Assembly: GCF_001402875.1 (NCBI RefSeq)
Contig: NZ_CP012946.1
Location: 3,388,001 to 3,452,000 of the forward strand
From: Blastochloris viridis
GTDB lineage: Bacteria; Pseudomonadota; Alphaproteobacteria; Rhizobiales; Xanthobacteraceae
Reading direction: 5' to 3'
Length of the DNA stretch: 64,000 bases
Under the pieces are notes generated by a model. The model was not told the origin of the DNA. It saw nothing but the letters and a program-made list of their open reading frames with translations, and ran no database searches. Both the position numbers and the translations under genes were made by a program. How positions within the stretch are numbered: the first letter of the stretch is position 1; every line of letters starts with the position of its first letter. Positions 47,420 to 56,410 of the stretch are shown one piece after another.

Positions 47420-48367
47420 ATGAAGCCGATCGTCACGTTGACCCTCAACCCGTCCATCGACGGTGCGGCCGAGACCGACACCATCCGCCCGACCCACAAG
47501 ATAAGGACGTCGAACGAGCGCTATTATCCGGGCGGCGGCGGCATCAACGTCGCGCGCGTGGTGGCCGAGCTGGGCGGGCCGACCCGTGCGGTCTACGCCG
47601 CGGGCGGCGCGACCGGACCGATCCTCGATGCGCTGATCGAAAAGCGCGGCATCGCCATCCAGCGGATCGGCATCGACGAGGACACCCGTATCAGCCACAG
47701 CGTGTATGAGCGCACCTCCGGGCTGGAATACCGCTTCGTGCCGGAGGGGCCTGAGCTTCAGACCCAGGAATGGCAAGCCTGCCTCGACACCCTGTCCCAC
47801 CTCGACTGCGACTATCTGGTCGCCAGCGGCAGCCTGCCGCGCGGGGTTCCGGCCGACTTCTACGTCCGCGTTGCCGAGTTCACCCGGCGCCTCGGCATCC
47901 GGCTGGTGGTCGACACCTCCGGCACGGCGTTGACGGCGGTGGTCGAGGCCGGCGGGCTCTATCTCATCAAGCCGAGCCTTGGCGAATTCGAGCAGTTGGT
48001 CGGCGCCAAGCTGCCCGACGCGGCCGCCCAGCACGCGGCGGCGATGGCGCTGGTCAACTCCGGCAAGGTCGCGCTGATCGCGGTCACGCTCGGCCACCTC
48101 GGCGCATTCCTCGCCGCGCCCGACGGCATCCTGCGGCTGCCGGCGATGCCGATCGAGGCCAAGAGCGCGGTCGGCGCTGGCGACAGCTTCCTCGCTGCGA
48201 TGACGCTGGGGCTGGCGCGCGGCATGCCGGCGCGCGAGGCGTTCAAGCTCGGCATGGCGGCCGGCACCGCGGCGGTGCTCACGCCCGGCACCGAGCTGTG
48301 CACCCGCGCCGACGTCGAGCGGCTGTTCGCCGAGCTCACCGCGGCACCCGAGCCGGCGGCGGAGTGA
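47420..48367 (+). CDS. PfkB-family sugar kinase (1-phosphofructokinase / 6-phosphofructokinase type II)
   Basis: 315 residues from the ATG at 47420 with GAAAGAG 8 nt upstream. MKPIVTLTLNPSIDGAAETD, the YPGGGGINVARVVAELGG signature-1 region and SAVGAGDSFLAAMTLGLARG (residues about 250-270; catalytic Asp in GAGD) define the PfkB/FruK/LacC branch that phosphorylates phosphorylated hexoses. The N-terminal form resembles E. coli PfkB (Pfk-2), so fructose-6-phosphate is a likely substrate, but FruK or tagatose-phosphate kinase cannot be excluded. No PTS or regulatory genes are adjacent. Confidence 0.88.
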   Translation: MKPIVTLTLNPSIDGAAETDTIRPTHKIRTSNERYYPGGGGINVARVVAELGGPTRAVYAAGGATGPILDALIEKRGIAIQRIGIDEDTRISHSVYERTSGLEYRFVPEGPELQTQEWQACLDTLSHLDCDYLVASGSLPRGVPADFYVRVAEFTRRLGIRLVVDTSGTALTAVVEAGGLYLIKPSLGEFEQLVGAKLPDAAAQHAAAMALVNSGKVALIAVTLGHLGAFLAAPDGILRLPAMPIEAKSAVGAGDSFLAAMTLGLARGMPAREAFKLGMAAGTAAVLTPGTELCTRADVERLFAELTAAPEPAAE

Positions 48368-48378
48368 GGTTTCAAGCG

Positions 48379-48413
48379 TCTTCCGCGCCAACGGGTCCCG
48401 GTGGCGCGGAAGA
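48379..48413. terminator. Bidirectional terminator between convergent genes
   Basis: TCTTCCGCGCCA (48379-48390) pairs perfectly with TGGCGCGGAAGA (48402-48413) over an 11-nt loop, midway between the PfkB stop (48367) and the thioesterase stop (48431). Confidence 0.8.
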
Positions 48414-48430
48414 AAGCGCGTCACCGACCG

Positions 48431-48895
48431 TTACATCGCCGCGTTAACCGCCGCCGGCCGGCGGGCGGCGTCGACGAATGCCGCTGCGGCGCGGGCGATG
48501 AGGCGGTCGCCGACCGTCAGCTCGGCGGTCAGCCGATAGAGCGGCGGGTGAAACTGGACGATGCGCGCCGCCAGCTCGACGCGGCTCCGGCACGACAGAG
48601 GAAAGCGGTACCGAACATTGAGATCGGCGGTGACCGCCTCGATGCCGCGGTGGAACAGGCAGTGCGTCATCGCCGAATCGAGCAGGGCAGCGATGACGCC
48701 GCCATGGACGATGCCCTGATAACCCTGCAGCACCTCGCGACAGGCGAACGTGCCGCGGACGCCGTCATTGCCATCGGGAACGAATTCGAGCTTCAGCGAC
48801 AGCGGGTTATCGCTGCCGCACAGCAAACAGTGGGCGTGGGACTCCGCGCCCGCCCGTGACGGCGCCGGCCGGCCGGCCGGCGGGGCTGGCGTCAT
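48431..48895 (-). CDS. PaaI-family hotdog thioesterase
   Basis: 154 residues. A hotdog-fold domain has YQGIVHGGVIAALLDSAMTHCLF, the HGG(x)5-7(D/E) thioesterase motif (His64 Gly Gly; Asp73 region), preceded by a CLLCG segment near residue 23 that may bind zinc and is seen in one subgroup of PaaI-like proteins. It probably hydrolyses an acyl-CoA; the acyl chain is not predictable. The gene stands alone, with a CATATG-centred palindrome about 62 bp upstream of its start as a possible operator. Confidence 0.88.
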   Translation of the reverse strand: MTPAPPAGRPAPSRAGAESHAHCLLCGSDNPLSLKLEFVPDGNDGVRGTFACREVLQGYQGIVHGGVIAALLDSAMTHCLFHRGIEAVTADLNVRYRFPLSCRSRVELAARIVQFHPPLYRLTAELTVGDRLIARAAAAFVDAARRPAAVNAAM

Positions 48896-48911
48896 GAGGG
48901 CTGCCCGTCAT

Positions 48912-48942
48912 GGCCCAGCGACCCGTGGGGGAGCGCTGGGCC
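48912..48942. repeat. Extragenic hairpin upstream of the thioesterase gene
   Basis: GGCCCAGCG (48912-48920) pairs with CGCTGGGCC (48934-48942); GTTTTTG follows on the plus strand. It resembles a family C repeat more than a terminator, since no plus-strand gene ends nearby. Confidence 0.5.
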
Positions 48943-48956
48943 GACCTTGGTGTTTT

Positions 48957-48970
48957 TGAACATATGCTCA
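48957..48970. promoter_or_regulatory. CATATG-centred palindrome, candidate operator
   Basis: TGAACATATGCTCA is a 14-bp palindrome with one mismatched pair, in an AT-rich patch 62-75 bp upstream of the thioesterase start (minus strand). Confidence 0.4.
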
Positions 48971-49045
48971 TAATAGCGCGCAGCCGGCCGATACGGAAGG
49001 CTGGCGCGGGCGCCCGCACCCCCGCCATGCATCACGCGGCCAGCT

Positions 49046-49158
49046 CATACGAACTTCGGCCGGCCTGGCCGGAGCTCCTTGGCGGTTGCCGAAAACGCCC
49101 CTGATCGAGGATTGCGCGAGGTTTCCGGGATCACGCCGCGATCATCCGGAAACCGTAA
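49046..49158. repeat. Family A mosaic palindrome, L-M-R with degenerate M
   Basis: L CATACGAACTTCGGCC ... GGCCGGAG, degenerate M (TTGCCGAAAACGCCCC ... GGATTGCGCGAGG), intact R GTTTCCGGGATCACG ... GATCATCCGGAAACCG. It ends 29 bp before the metallopeptidase stop at 49188. Confidence 0.8.
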
Positions 49159-49187
49159 CAAGCTGCGAGCGCCGACGCCGGCCGGCG

Positions 49188-50087
49188 CTATTGCTGCGGG
49201 CGGGCACTCTGAAAGGTATCGCAAACGGCAACGTCGCCGCTCCGCAGGCCGCGCGTGAACCAGCTGACGCGCTGCTTGGATGAGCCGTGGGTGAACGAAT
49301 CGGGCACCACCCGGCCCTGCGAGCGCTGCTGCAGGCGGTCGTCGCCGATCGCGCTGGCAGCGGCGATCGCCTGCTCGACGTCGCCCTGTTCGAGGATCTT
49401 GAACCGGCTGTCGGCTTGATAGGCCCAGATGCCGGCGTAGCAGTCGGCCTGCAACTCGACCCGCACCGACAGCGCGTTGGCCTCGCGCTGCGACATCGAG
49501 CGCTTGGCGTCGTTGGTCTTGCCCAATACGCCGCGCAGGTTCTGCACGTGGTGACCGATCTCGTGGGCGATGACGTAGGCGGCGGCGAACTCGCCCGGCG
49601 CACCGAACCGGCGCGACAGATCGTTGAAGAAGCTGAGGTCGAGATAAACCTTGCGGTCGTTGGGGCAGTAGAACGGGCCCATCGCCGATTGGCCGAGCCC
49701 GCAGGCCGATTGGGTGGCGCGGGTGTAGAGCACCAGCCGCGGCGGTGAATAGGTCTGGCCGTTTCGGCGGAAGATGTCCTTCCAGACATCCTCGGTCTGG
49801 GCCAGCACCGTGGCGGCGAACTGGCCCTGCTTGTCGGTCGGCTGGCTGGTCGGTACCGACCGCTGCTGCTGGACCTGCTGCGGGCCGCCCTGCAGCATTT
49901 CGAGGCCACCGATCAGGAGCGCGGGGTTGATGCCGGTCGCCCAGGCGATCACCCCGACCACGATCAAGCCGCCGATGCCGAGCCCGCCGCGGCCGCCGGG
50001 AAAGCCGCCCGACCCGCCCGGGCTGAAATCGCCATCGCCGCGCCGGTCCTCGACATTGTCGCTGCGCCGGAAGTCTTCCCACCGCAT
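49188..50087 (-). CDS. ypfJ: Neutral zinc metallopeptidase, YpfJ family
   Basis: 299 residues from the ATG at 50087 (MRWEDFRRSDNVEDRRGD) with AAGGAG 6 nt upstream. A Gly/Arg-rich N-terminus leads to one membrane helix (GIGGLIVVGVIAWATGINPAL, about 37-57). The periplasmic domain (PF04228) has ATQSACGLGQSAMGPFYCPNDRKVYLDL, the zinc motif YVIAHEIGHHVQNLRG near residues 170-185, and ELQADCYAGIWA with the third ligand region. Substrates are unknown. The longer in-frame version upstream runs through repeat DNA and lacks support. Confidence 0.92.
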   Translation of the reverse strand: MRWEDFRRSDNVEDRRGDGDFSPGGSGGFPGGRGGLGIGGLIVVGVIAWATGINPALLIGGLEMLQGGPQQVQQQRSVPTSQPTDKQGQFAATVLAQTEDVWKDIFRRNGQTYSPPRLVLYTRATQSACGLGQSAMGPFYCPNDRKVYLDLSFFNDLSRRFGAPGEFAAAYVIAHEIGHHVQNLRGVLGKTNDAKRSMSQREANALSVRVELQADCYAGIWAYQADSRFKILEQGDVEQAIAAASAIGDDRLQQRSQGRVVPDSFTHGSSKQRVSWFTRGLRSGDVAVCDTFQSARPQQ

Positions 50088-50240
50088 GGGCTTCTCCTTA
50101 CCGATAACCTCGCCTATATGGCCGCCGGCTGCGGCCGGACCAGGGCGGCGGTTCGGCCGCGGCGGCGCGCGCCGCCGGCATTCCCGCAACAACCTGTTGA
50201 ATGATTTGACGTTCTTGCCCGCCGCCGCGGCCGTCGTGTC

Positions 50241-50281
50241 TTTCGCAAAAGCGGTTCCCACTTTTGCAGAAAATGCTCTAA
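50241..50281. repeat. Family B element upstream of rnhB
   Basis: TTCGCAAAAGCGGTTCCCAC then TTTTGCAGAAAATGCTCTAA. The arms CGCAAAA and TTTTGC are inverted. It ends 9 bp before the rnhB start at 50291, inside the expected leader. The same sequence is a widespread short repeat in Rhizobiales (from memory). Confidence 0.8.
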
Positions 50282-50290
50282 CACCACGCG

Positions 50291-50968
50291 ATGGTGCGCA
50301 TCCGAGTCCTGTCGCAGTCCCGGCCGACCTTCGAGCGCGAATCCGCCGTGCTGGCGCGCGGGGTGGCGCCGGTTGCCGGCTGCGATGAAGTCGGGCGCGG
50401 CCCTCTGGCCGGTCCGGTGGTGGCGGCGGCGGTGATCCTCGACCCAGCAAACATCCCGGACGGCATCGACGATTCCAAGAAGCTCGACGCCGCGCGCCGT
50501 GAGCAGCTCTATGCGGCGCTGGTGGCCTGCGCCGAGGTCGGTGTGGCGCTGGCGCCTCCTGCGCGCATCGACCGCGACGACATCCGCAAGGCCTCGCTGT
50601 GGGCGCTGGCGGCGGCGGTGCGGGCGTTGCCGCGCCAGCCCGGCCACGTGCTGGTCGACGGCCGCGACCTGCCGATCTTCGCCTGCGAGGGCACCGCCAT
50701 CGTCAAGGGCGACGCGCTCTGCCTGTCGATCGCCGCCGCCTCGATCGTCGCCAAGGTGGTGCGCGACCGCATGATGCAGGGGCTCGACCGCCTCCACCCC
50801 GGCTACGGTTTCGCCGCCCACAAGGGCTACGGCACCGCCGCCCACCGCAGCGCGCTGGCGGCGCTCGGCCCGTGCTGCCACCACCGCCGCTCGTTCGCCC
50901 CGATCCGGCTCGCCGACGCGGTGGCGGCGCCGGACGAGCCGACGCTGCTCCGGGTCGAGGCCGGATAG
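50291..50968 (+). CDS. rnhB: Ribonuclease HII
   Basis: 225 residues. It cuts the RNA strand of RNA-DNA hybrids, including single ribonucleotides. Catalytic residues are visible: Asp32 and Glu33 in AGCDEVGRGPLAGP, the Asp in HVLVDGRDLPIF near residue 122, and the ASIVAKVVRDRMM segment with its Asp near 160. YGFAAHKGYGTAAHRSAL is the conserved C-terminal block. The start codon follows a family B repeat by 9 bp, leaving little room for a normal Shine-Dalgarno. Confidence 0.95.
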   Translation: MVRIRVLSQSRPTFERESAVLARGVAPVAGCDEVGRGPLAGPVVAAAVILDPANIPDGIDDSKKLDAARREQLYAALVACAEVGVALAPPARIDRDDIRKASLWALAAAVRALPRQPGHVLVDGRDLPIFACEGTAIVKGDALCLSIAAASIVAKVVRDRMMQGLDRLHPGYGFAAHKGYGTAAHRSALAALGPCCHHRRSFAPIRLADAVAAPDEPTLLRVEAG

Positions 50969-51069
50969 GGCAGCCGCGCGCGCATGCGGGCGCGCGCTCT
51001 TTGCGCCAACGCTCACCCCACCCGCGGGCCGCGACGCGCGCCAGCGACGAGACCGAAGGACCCGGACCG

Positions 51070-52608
51070 ATGCAGATCGACACCCCCTTGAGGTCTTCGC
51101 GGCTGCTTGAGGCGATGCGCGGCCAGCCGCGAGCGCTGGTCTATGCCGTCATCGCCGGCCACGCCGTGGCCATGGCAGTGGCGATGCTGATGGTGGACGC
51201 CTCGCCGCCGCGCGAAGTGGTCGAGGCGCTCGCCGTCGGCCGCGAGCACGTGCTCGGCACTGCCGCGCAGCCGCCGCTGACCGCCTGGGTGCTGAGCCTC
51301 GCCTATTGGCTCGGCGGCGGCCGGCTGGGAGCGCTGGCGGTGGCCGGCGCCCTTGCCGACGCGCTGGCGCTGTGGGCGGTGTTCCAGCTTGCCCGCTCGA
51401 TCGTCGGCGAGCGGCAGGGCGCGCTCGCCACCGTGCTGGCAGCCGGGGTCGCCTCCTTGACCTGGCTGCCGCCGGCGCTCGACAACGACCGCCTGCTGCT
51501 GCCGCTGTTCACGCTGGCGGCGCTGCACCTGTGGCGCGCCGCCGGCCAGGGCCGCCGGCATTATTGGGTGCTGGTCGCGCTCGACCTCGCCTTGATGATC
51601 GCGACCAAATACGAGGCGATCGTGCTGGCGCTGGTGCTGATGCTGGCGCTGGCGGCAAGCGAGCGGGGCCGCGCCGTCTTCCGCGCCCCCGAGCCGTGGG
51701 GGGCGCTGGCCATCGCCGGCGCGCTGGTGTGGCCGCATTTCCTGTGGGTCGCCACCAGCGAGGTCGCTCCCGTGCACGGCCTCGGCGGCCTCTCCGACAT
51801 CGCCGGGCTGATCCAGGCCCGCGCCGCCGCCTGGCTGGCCGCCCTCGGGCTGGGCGTGCTCGGCCACGCCGGGCTGGCCGGCCTTCTGGCGCTGCTGGTG
51901 GTGCCGCGCCGGGGCGAGCGCGACGACGCCCCAACGTTCGCGCGCCCGACCCCCGACGTCACCGCCCGCCGTTACGCCGTGACGCTGGCGTTCGCACCAG
52001 CCCCGGCGTTCGCGCTGGTCGGGCTCGCCGTCGGCGAGACGCCGACGTTCGAAACCCTGGTGCCGCTGTTCGCGTTCTCCGGCCTTGCCGCGGTGCTGCT
52101 GCTGGGGCCAGCGATTGCCTTCCATCGCCACGGACTGGCCGGACAGGCCCTGGCCGTGCTCACCCTGGCGCCGGCGGCGGTCGCGGTGCTGACCGCGCTC
52201 GCGTTGCCCTACACCCGCAGCCAGGGTGCCGACACCAACTGGCCGAGCGCCGACATCGCGCGCTGGTTCACCGAGGTCTACCGCATCCGCACCGACCAGC
52301 AGCTGGCCATCGTCGCCGGCGACGGCTGGACCGGCGGCACGCTGGTGCTGGCCAGCCGCGACCAGCCGCGGCTCTATCTCGACGCCGACCCCGCCCGGGC
52401 GCCGTGGATCACCGACGACGCGGTGGCCCGCGCCGGCGTGCTGGCGGTGTGGCGGGTGGACGGCGGCAATGCCAATCCGCCACCGAGCCTGCGCGCCCGC
52501 TTTCCCGGCATGACGGTCGAGACGCCGCGCAGTTTCGAGTGGGCGATCGCCGGCCGCCTGCCGCCGATCCGCATCGGCTGGGCGGTGATCCCGCCGCGGG
52601 CGGACTGA
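51070..52608 (+). CDS. Glycosyltransferase family 39 membrane protein
   Basis: 512 residues from the ATG at 51070 (MQIDTPLRSSRLLEAMRG). About 10-11 membrane segments; the first periplasmic loop has SPPREVVEALAVGREHVLGT followed by AAQPPLTAWVLSLAYWLGG, the position of the acidic catalytic residues and Q-PPL motif in PMT/ArnT-type transferases. WLPPALDNDRLLLPLFTLAALHLW and IATKYEAIVLAL are typical. The C-terminal 120 residues are periplasmic. Such enzymes use polyprenyl-phosphate sugars to modify lipid A or proteins; donor and acceptor are unknown. It is convergent with the DedA/ATP-grasp gene, 84 bp away. Confidence 0.88.
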   Translation: MQIDTPLRSSRLLEAMRGQPRALVYAVIAGHAVAMAVAMLMVDASPPREVVEALAVGREHVLGTAAQPPLTAWVLSLAYWLGGGRLGALAVAGALADALALWAVFQLARSIVGERQGALATVLAAGVASLTWLPPALDNDRLLLPLFTLAALHLWRAAGQGRRHYWVLVALDLALMIATKYEAIVLALVLMLALAASERGRAVFRAPEPWGALAIAGALVWPHFLWVATSEVAPVHGLGGLSDIAGLIQARAAAWLAALGLGVLGHAGLAGLLALLVVPRRGERDDAPTFARPTPDVTARRYAVTLAFAPAPAFALVGLAVGETPTFETLVPLFAFSGLAAVLLLGPAIAFHRHGLAGQALAVLTLAPAAVAVLTALALPYTRSQGADTNWPSADIARWFTEVYRIRTDQQLAIVAGDGWTGGTLVLASRDQPRLYLDADPARAPWITDDAVARAGVLAVWRVDGGNANPPPSLRARFPGMTVETPRSFEWAIAGRLPPIRIGWAVIPPRAD

Positions 52609-52692
52609 CGCGAACTCCGGCCGACCTCGACGCGGCTTCGCTGCGAGGTCGTTCCCAGGGGCACGCCGCGATCTACACGGCAACCGGCCGGA

Positions 52693-54450
52693 TCACTCCG
52701 ACGCCGGATAGCGCCCGATCAGCCGCGACTGGCGGGCGGCGGCGGCCATCAGCTCGGCGGCGCCGCACGGCGCGATGCCGCGCCGGCGCTGGCGGTCGCC
52801 GATCTCGAACAGCAGCGCCTGCTGGCGGAACAGCTCGCGATAGACCTCGGCGAGCCCGAGCGCCGGGTCCCAGACGTGGATCGCCTCGCCGCCGATGCCG
52901 TTGATCTCGATGATCTGGAAGTCGTTCCCGCGCATCAGCGCCGCGGCGCTGTCGAAGCGGATGTCGAAGCGGCCGTAGTGAAACTCGGGCAGGTCGCGGG
53001 CGATGGCGTCGAGGCGATCCTCCAGCGCCGCGGTGATCAGGCTGGCGCCGTTGCGGTAGAAGCCGCCGACCCGCTGGCTGCCGATGAACGACAGCTTGAC
53101 CACCTCGCCGGCCGCCGGCACCACCGCCAACAGCGCGTCGTCCAGGCCGCGGTGCTGGCCGCCGCGGTCGAGATAGCACGACGCCTTCCAGCTCAGCCTG
53201 GGATCGGCGGCGATCAGCTGGCGCACCATTGCCCGGCCATCGCCGCGCACGGCGGGGTGGTGGCGGATGGCGAGCGACAGAATGCGTCCGCGGGCAACGC
53301 CCGGCAGGCGGCCATAGAGCAGCCCGGCCTCACCCTGGAACGGCGACAGCTGCTGCACCAGGAACGGCACGCCGGCCGGCAGCCGCGCCAAATCGCGGCG
53401 GAACTCGACGTCGCTCTCCACGCACCGCACGCCATAGCCCTGCCAGCCGACGTCGGGCTTCAGCACCACCGGCCAGCCGAAACCGCCGGCGGCGAGCCGC
53501 GCCAGCGTCGCGCCGATCCAGTCGTCTGTACCGGCCTGCGGCCGCACGATCTCCAGCGTGGGAGCGATGAAGCGGCGCGCCAGCGCGCCAGCCTCAGCGA
53601 AATACTCGCTCTTGCGCTCGCCCCACATGCCGCCGGTGGTGATGGCGGGATTGGCGGCGGTCGGCAGGCTGAGGCTGCGATAGGCGAGCCCGAGCCGCAG
53701 CCAGTTGATGGCGAGCGGTGCGTAGAACAACAGCGGCGGAATGCGCTCGGCGGTCGCAACCGGCCGCGGAAAGCTGGCGACCGTCGGCGGCGGCAGCACC
53801 AGCCCGGCCTTGGTGCCTGCGACCGGAACGCCGGCGCCGGCACCGCCCGCGGTGGCGCGGGCGCGCAGTTGCGGCGCCGCCACCGTTGCGATCCAGCGCA
53901 TGCCGTACAACACCGCCAGCGCCACCGGCACCGCCAGCAGCATCGTCCGCCCCTCGGTCGCCGCCGGCCAGTGCCGGCACAAGAACAGCGCGGTGCCGAG
54001 CACGACGGCGAGATAGACGGTCGAGAACACCGACGACGCGCCGACGAAGCTCTTGAAGCAGAACCGGCGGGCGCCGAACGTCATGAAGCACGGCATCAAC
54101 AGGCCGGGCACCAGCCGCACCACCAGCATGGTCTCCAGGATGCGCTTTTCGAGCACGCCGGCCACCGTCTGCAGGCCGGGCCTGCTCATCAAGCGGTCGG
54201 TCCACGGGAGCCGGGCGGCGAAGACACCCAGGCCGTAGAACGCAACGTCGCTCGCCACCATGCCGGAGAACAGGCTGGGGACGACGACGGCGGACGATAC
54301 CGCCGAATCCTGCAGCAGCAGCGTGCCGACCGCGATGGCGACGTCCTCGTGAAGGAACGGCAGCAGGAACAGGAAGACCGCTTGCAGCGCCGGGGAGTGG
54401 TCGACCCACTGGAGGACGTCGATGGGAGACACGGAGTTCAACTCAGCCAA
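52693..54450 (-). CDS. DedA-like membrane domain fused to an ATP-grasp domain
   Basis: 585 residues. Residues 15-195 have four to five membrane segments of DedA (VTT) type: PFLHEDVAIAVGTLLL, the SDVAFYGLGVFAARLPW loop, and the VRLVPGLLMPCFMTFGARRF segment with the conserved Arg-Pro-Gly. After a 110-residue linker, residues about 300-545 form an ATP-grasp domain with GWPVVLKPDVGWQGYGV (nucleotide Lys331), VPFLVQQLSPFQGEAGLLYG, FDIRFD (Asp496) and FQIIEINGIGG (Glu515, Asn517) for magnesium. DedA proteins move lipid carriers; ATP-grasp enzymes ligate carboxylates to amines or similar. The start is uncertain (TTG at 54450 or GTG at 54432). Substrate unknown. Confidence 0.85.
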   Translation of the reverse strand: MAELNSVSPIDVLQWVDHSPALQAVFLFLLPFLHEDVAIAVGTLLLQDSAVSSAVVVPSLFSGMVASDVAFYGLGVFAARLPWTDRLMSRPGLQTVAGVLEKRILETMLVVRLVPGLLMPCFMTFGARRFCFKSFVGASSVFSTVYLAVVLGTALFLCRHWPAATEGRTMLLAVPVALAVLYGMRWIATVAAPQLRARATAGGAGAGVPVAGTKAGLVLPPPTVASFPRPVATAERIPPLLFYAPLAINWLRLGLAYRSLSLPTAANPAITTGGMWGERKSEYFAEAGALARRFIAPTLEIVRPQAGTDDWIGATLARLAAGGFGWPVVLKPDVGWQGYGVRCVESDVEFRRDLARLPAGVPFLVQQLSPFQGEAGLLYGRLPGVARGRILSLAIRHHPAVRGDGRAMVRQLIAADPRLSWKASCYLDRGGQHRGLDDALLAVVPAAGEVVKLSFIGSQRVGGFYRNGASLITAALEDRLDAIARDLPEFHYGRFDIRFDSAAALMRGNDFQIIEINGIGGEAIHVWDPALGLAEVYRELFRQQALLFEIGDRQRRRGIAPCGAAELMAAAARQSRLIGRYPASE

Positions 54451-54699
54451 CCCGGCGACGGCCGCGCCGTCTGGGCAGCGTCGCGCGGGTGAATGTTACG
54501 GGGCGGGACCACCGGACCGCGGGTTAACGCGTTACGCGGCGGCACTCCAGTGCCACAGTACAGCACAACGCGCCCAATCTGCATGGCTGGCATGAAACAA
54601 AGTCAACCCAGGCTCACCATCCGGCTCGCGTGCTGGCCGCAGGGGCCGCCGACGGCCCCGTTCTCGTTCGGTTCGTTGCGCCGGGCCCATTGGCCCAGA

Positions 54700-56313
54700 T
54701 CATTGCCCCCAGGCGGCGAAGACGTCGGCGAACACCCGATCGCCCGGAATGCCCTTTTCGATCGACAGGATGGCCCGGCGACCGTTCTTGTAGACCAGCG
54801 GAATGTCGAGCCAGGCGCGCTCCTTGAGCAGCTGCAGATTGCGCTGGACGTCGGCCTCGATCGCCGACAGGCCGACGATGAAGAAGCCGGCGGTGACATC
54901 GACGGCGAGCCCGGCGAGCGGGGCGCCGCGCTGCCCCTCGCCGCGCTTGGCGAGGATGCCGGGCACCTTGGCGACGCCGCCGAACGGGAAGTCGGCGGGG
55001 GTGGTGAACAGCAGTTCGATGGTATGGCTGGCCGGCAGCGCGGTGTCGACGTTGCGGCGCAGCGTCACCGAGGCCGACATCCGCCGGTCGGGAACCTGCA
55101 CCTCGGCGCGAATGGCGAGGTCAGGCGGCAGGCCGGCGCCCGGCGTCACCGTCTCGGTGCGCCACGCCACCGTGCCAATCAGCACCTGGCCCTGCTGGCC
55201 GGCGGCCGGGTCTTCCTCATAGAGGATGGCGCGCTGCGCCACCTGGAGGCCCTCGGCCGGCGGCTGCTGGGAGGACTGCGGCGCCGGCTGCGCCTGCGAC
55301 TGGGGCGCCTGCGAGCGCGGCTCGTCCTGGGTGATGCGGTCGGAAATCTTCGGCCGTTCGGCGGGTTGCGACGTTTGCGCGGCCGGGCGCGGCGGGGCGC
55401 CGTTGCCGAACAGCGGCAGCCGGCCGGAGGCGGCAAGCAGGCCGATCGCGGCGGCCACCAGCACCAGCACCACCAGCCCGACGACGATGGCCCAGAACCG
55501 CGCCCGACCGCCGGCAGCTTCGTCCGCCATCTCGATCTCGTCGTAGCGCGGCCGGCCGCCCAGCGAGCGCGCCGACGGGCGGGGCTCGATCTTCGAGCGG
55601 CGCAGGGTGGGCGGCGCATCCGGCTCAGCCGGGGCCGCGCCGGCCTGCTGACTGGGCGGAGGCCGGCCCGGCCGTTGCGACGGCGGCTGCTCGCCGGTCT
55701 GGGACGATCTGGCGGCCGACCCGCCCGATGCCTTGGCGGAAGACCCGACGTCGGCGGACGCACCATCGCCGTTGCCAACGGGTTCGGGCGTCGGATTGCC
55801 GGCTTCGCCGGCCGGCTTCGCCTCGTTTCTTGGCTCCTGCCTGGCCTCCAGCAGGGTCTTTTCGTCGCGAAGGCCCGCCTGAAGGCGCTGGCGGCCCTCG
55901 CCGGGGGCGAGGCGATCGACGCGGGCCTGGAACGCGGATTTGCGTTCGGCCGGCGGCGGCGCGGCCGCGGCGGGCTCTGGCGCCACATCGCGCTGCGGCA
56001 GGTCGGCCGGTGCCGCCGGCGCCTGCGGCGGGCGGAAATGGCTCTCGCGGGATTGGGCCTCGCCGCTCGCCGGCGGCGGACGCAGCGCGGCCTCGCGCTG
56101 GCTGCGGACGATGTCCGACTCGATCCGGCGGATCGCCTCTTCCAGCCCCAGCCGCTCGCGCGTGATATCGGTTTCGGACAGCGGCGGCGCGATCGAGCGC
56201 AACTGGGCCACCAGCGCAGCCCTGGCGCGATCGTAGAGGACGCGCCGGTTCTCCGGGGTGTTGGTCTCGAGGCCCGCGATGGCGCGTGAGATCAGAGGTG
56301 CAAAATCCGCCAT
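54700..56313 (-). CDS. Conserved membrane protein, unknown function, disordered middle
   Basis: 537 residues. Residues 1-75 are helical (MADFAPLISRAIAGLETNTPENRRVLYDRARAALVAQL). A long Pro/Ala/Gln-rich disordered region (75-265) precedes one membrane helix at about 272-291 (FWAIVVGLVVLVLVAAAIGLLA). A second disordered linker leads to a C-terminal domain (about 355-537) with AILYEEDPAAGQQGQVLIGTVAWRTE, SHTIELLFTTPADFP and KERAWLDIPLVYKNGRRAILSIEKG. The ordered ends recur in proteins annotated as hypothetical in Bradyrhizobium relatives (from memory). It is the next gene downstream of purA on the same strand, 146 bp away with a family B repeat between them. Confidence 0.8.
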   Translation of the reverse strand: MADFAPLISRAIAGLETNTPENRRVLYDRARAALVAQLRSIAPPLSETDITRERLGLEEAIRRIESDIVRSQREAALRPPPASGEAQSRESHFRPPQAPAAPADLPQRDVAPEPAAAAPPPAERKSAFQARVDRLAPGEGRQRLQAGLRDEKTLLEARQEPRNEAKPAGEAGNPTPEPVGNGDGASADVGSSAKASGGSAARSSQTGEQPPSQRPGRPPPSQQAGAAPAEPDAPPTLRRSKIEPRPSARSLGGRPRYDEIEMADEAAGGRARFWAIVVGLVVLVLVAAAIGLLAASGRLPLFGNGAPPRPAAQTSQPAERPKISDRITQDEPRSQAPQSQAQPAPQSSQQPPAEGLQVAQRAILYEEDPAAGQQGQVLIGTVAWRTETVTPGAGLPPDLAIRAEVQVPDRRMSASVTLRRNVDTALPASHTIELLFTTPADFPFGGVAKVPGILAKRGEGQRGAPLAGLAVDVTAGFFIVGLSAIEADVQRNLQLLKERAWLDIPLVYKNGRRAILSIEKGIPGDRVFADVFAAWGQ

Positions 56314-56410
56314 TTTGTCCCGATCGGTTTGGTCCCTTCTCCCGAGGCGTCTCGAGCCGGAGCGCGCTGGGCTGCGATTAAATCACCGGCGCGCCATGAA
56401 CTCTTGTTCG

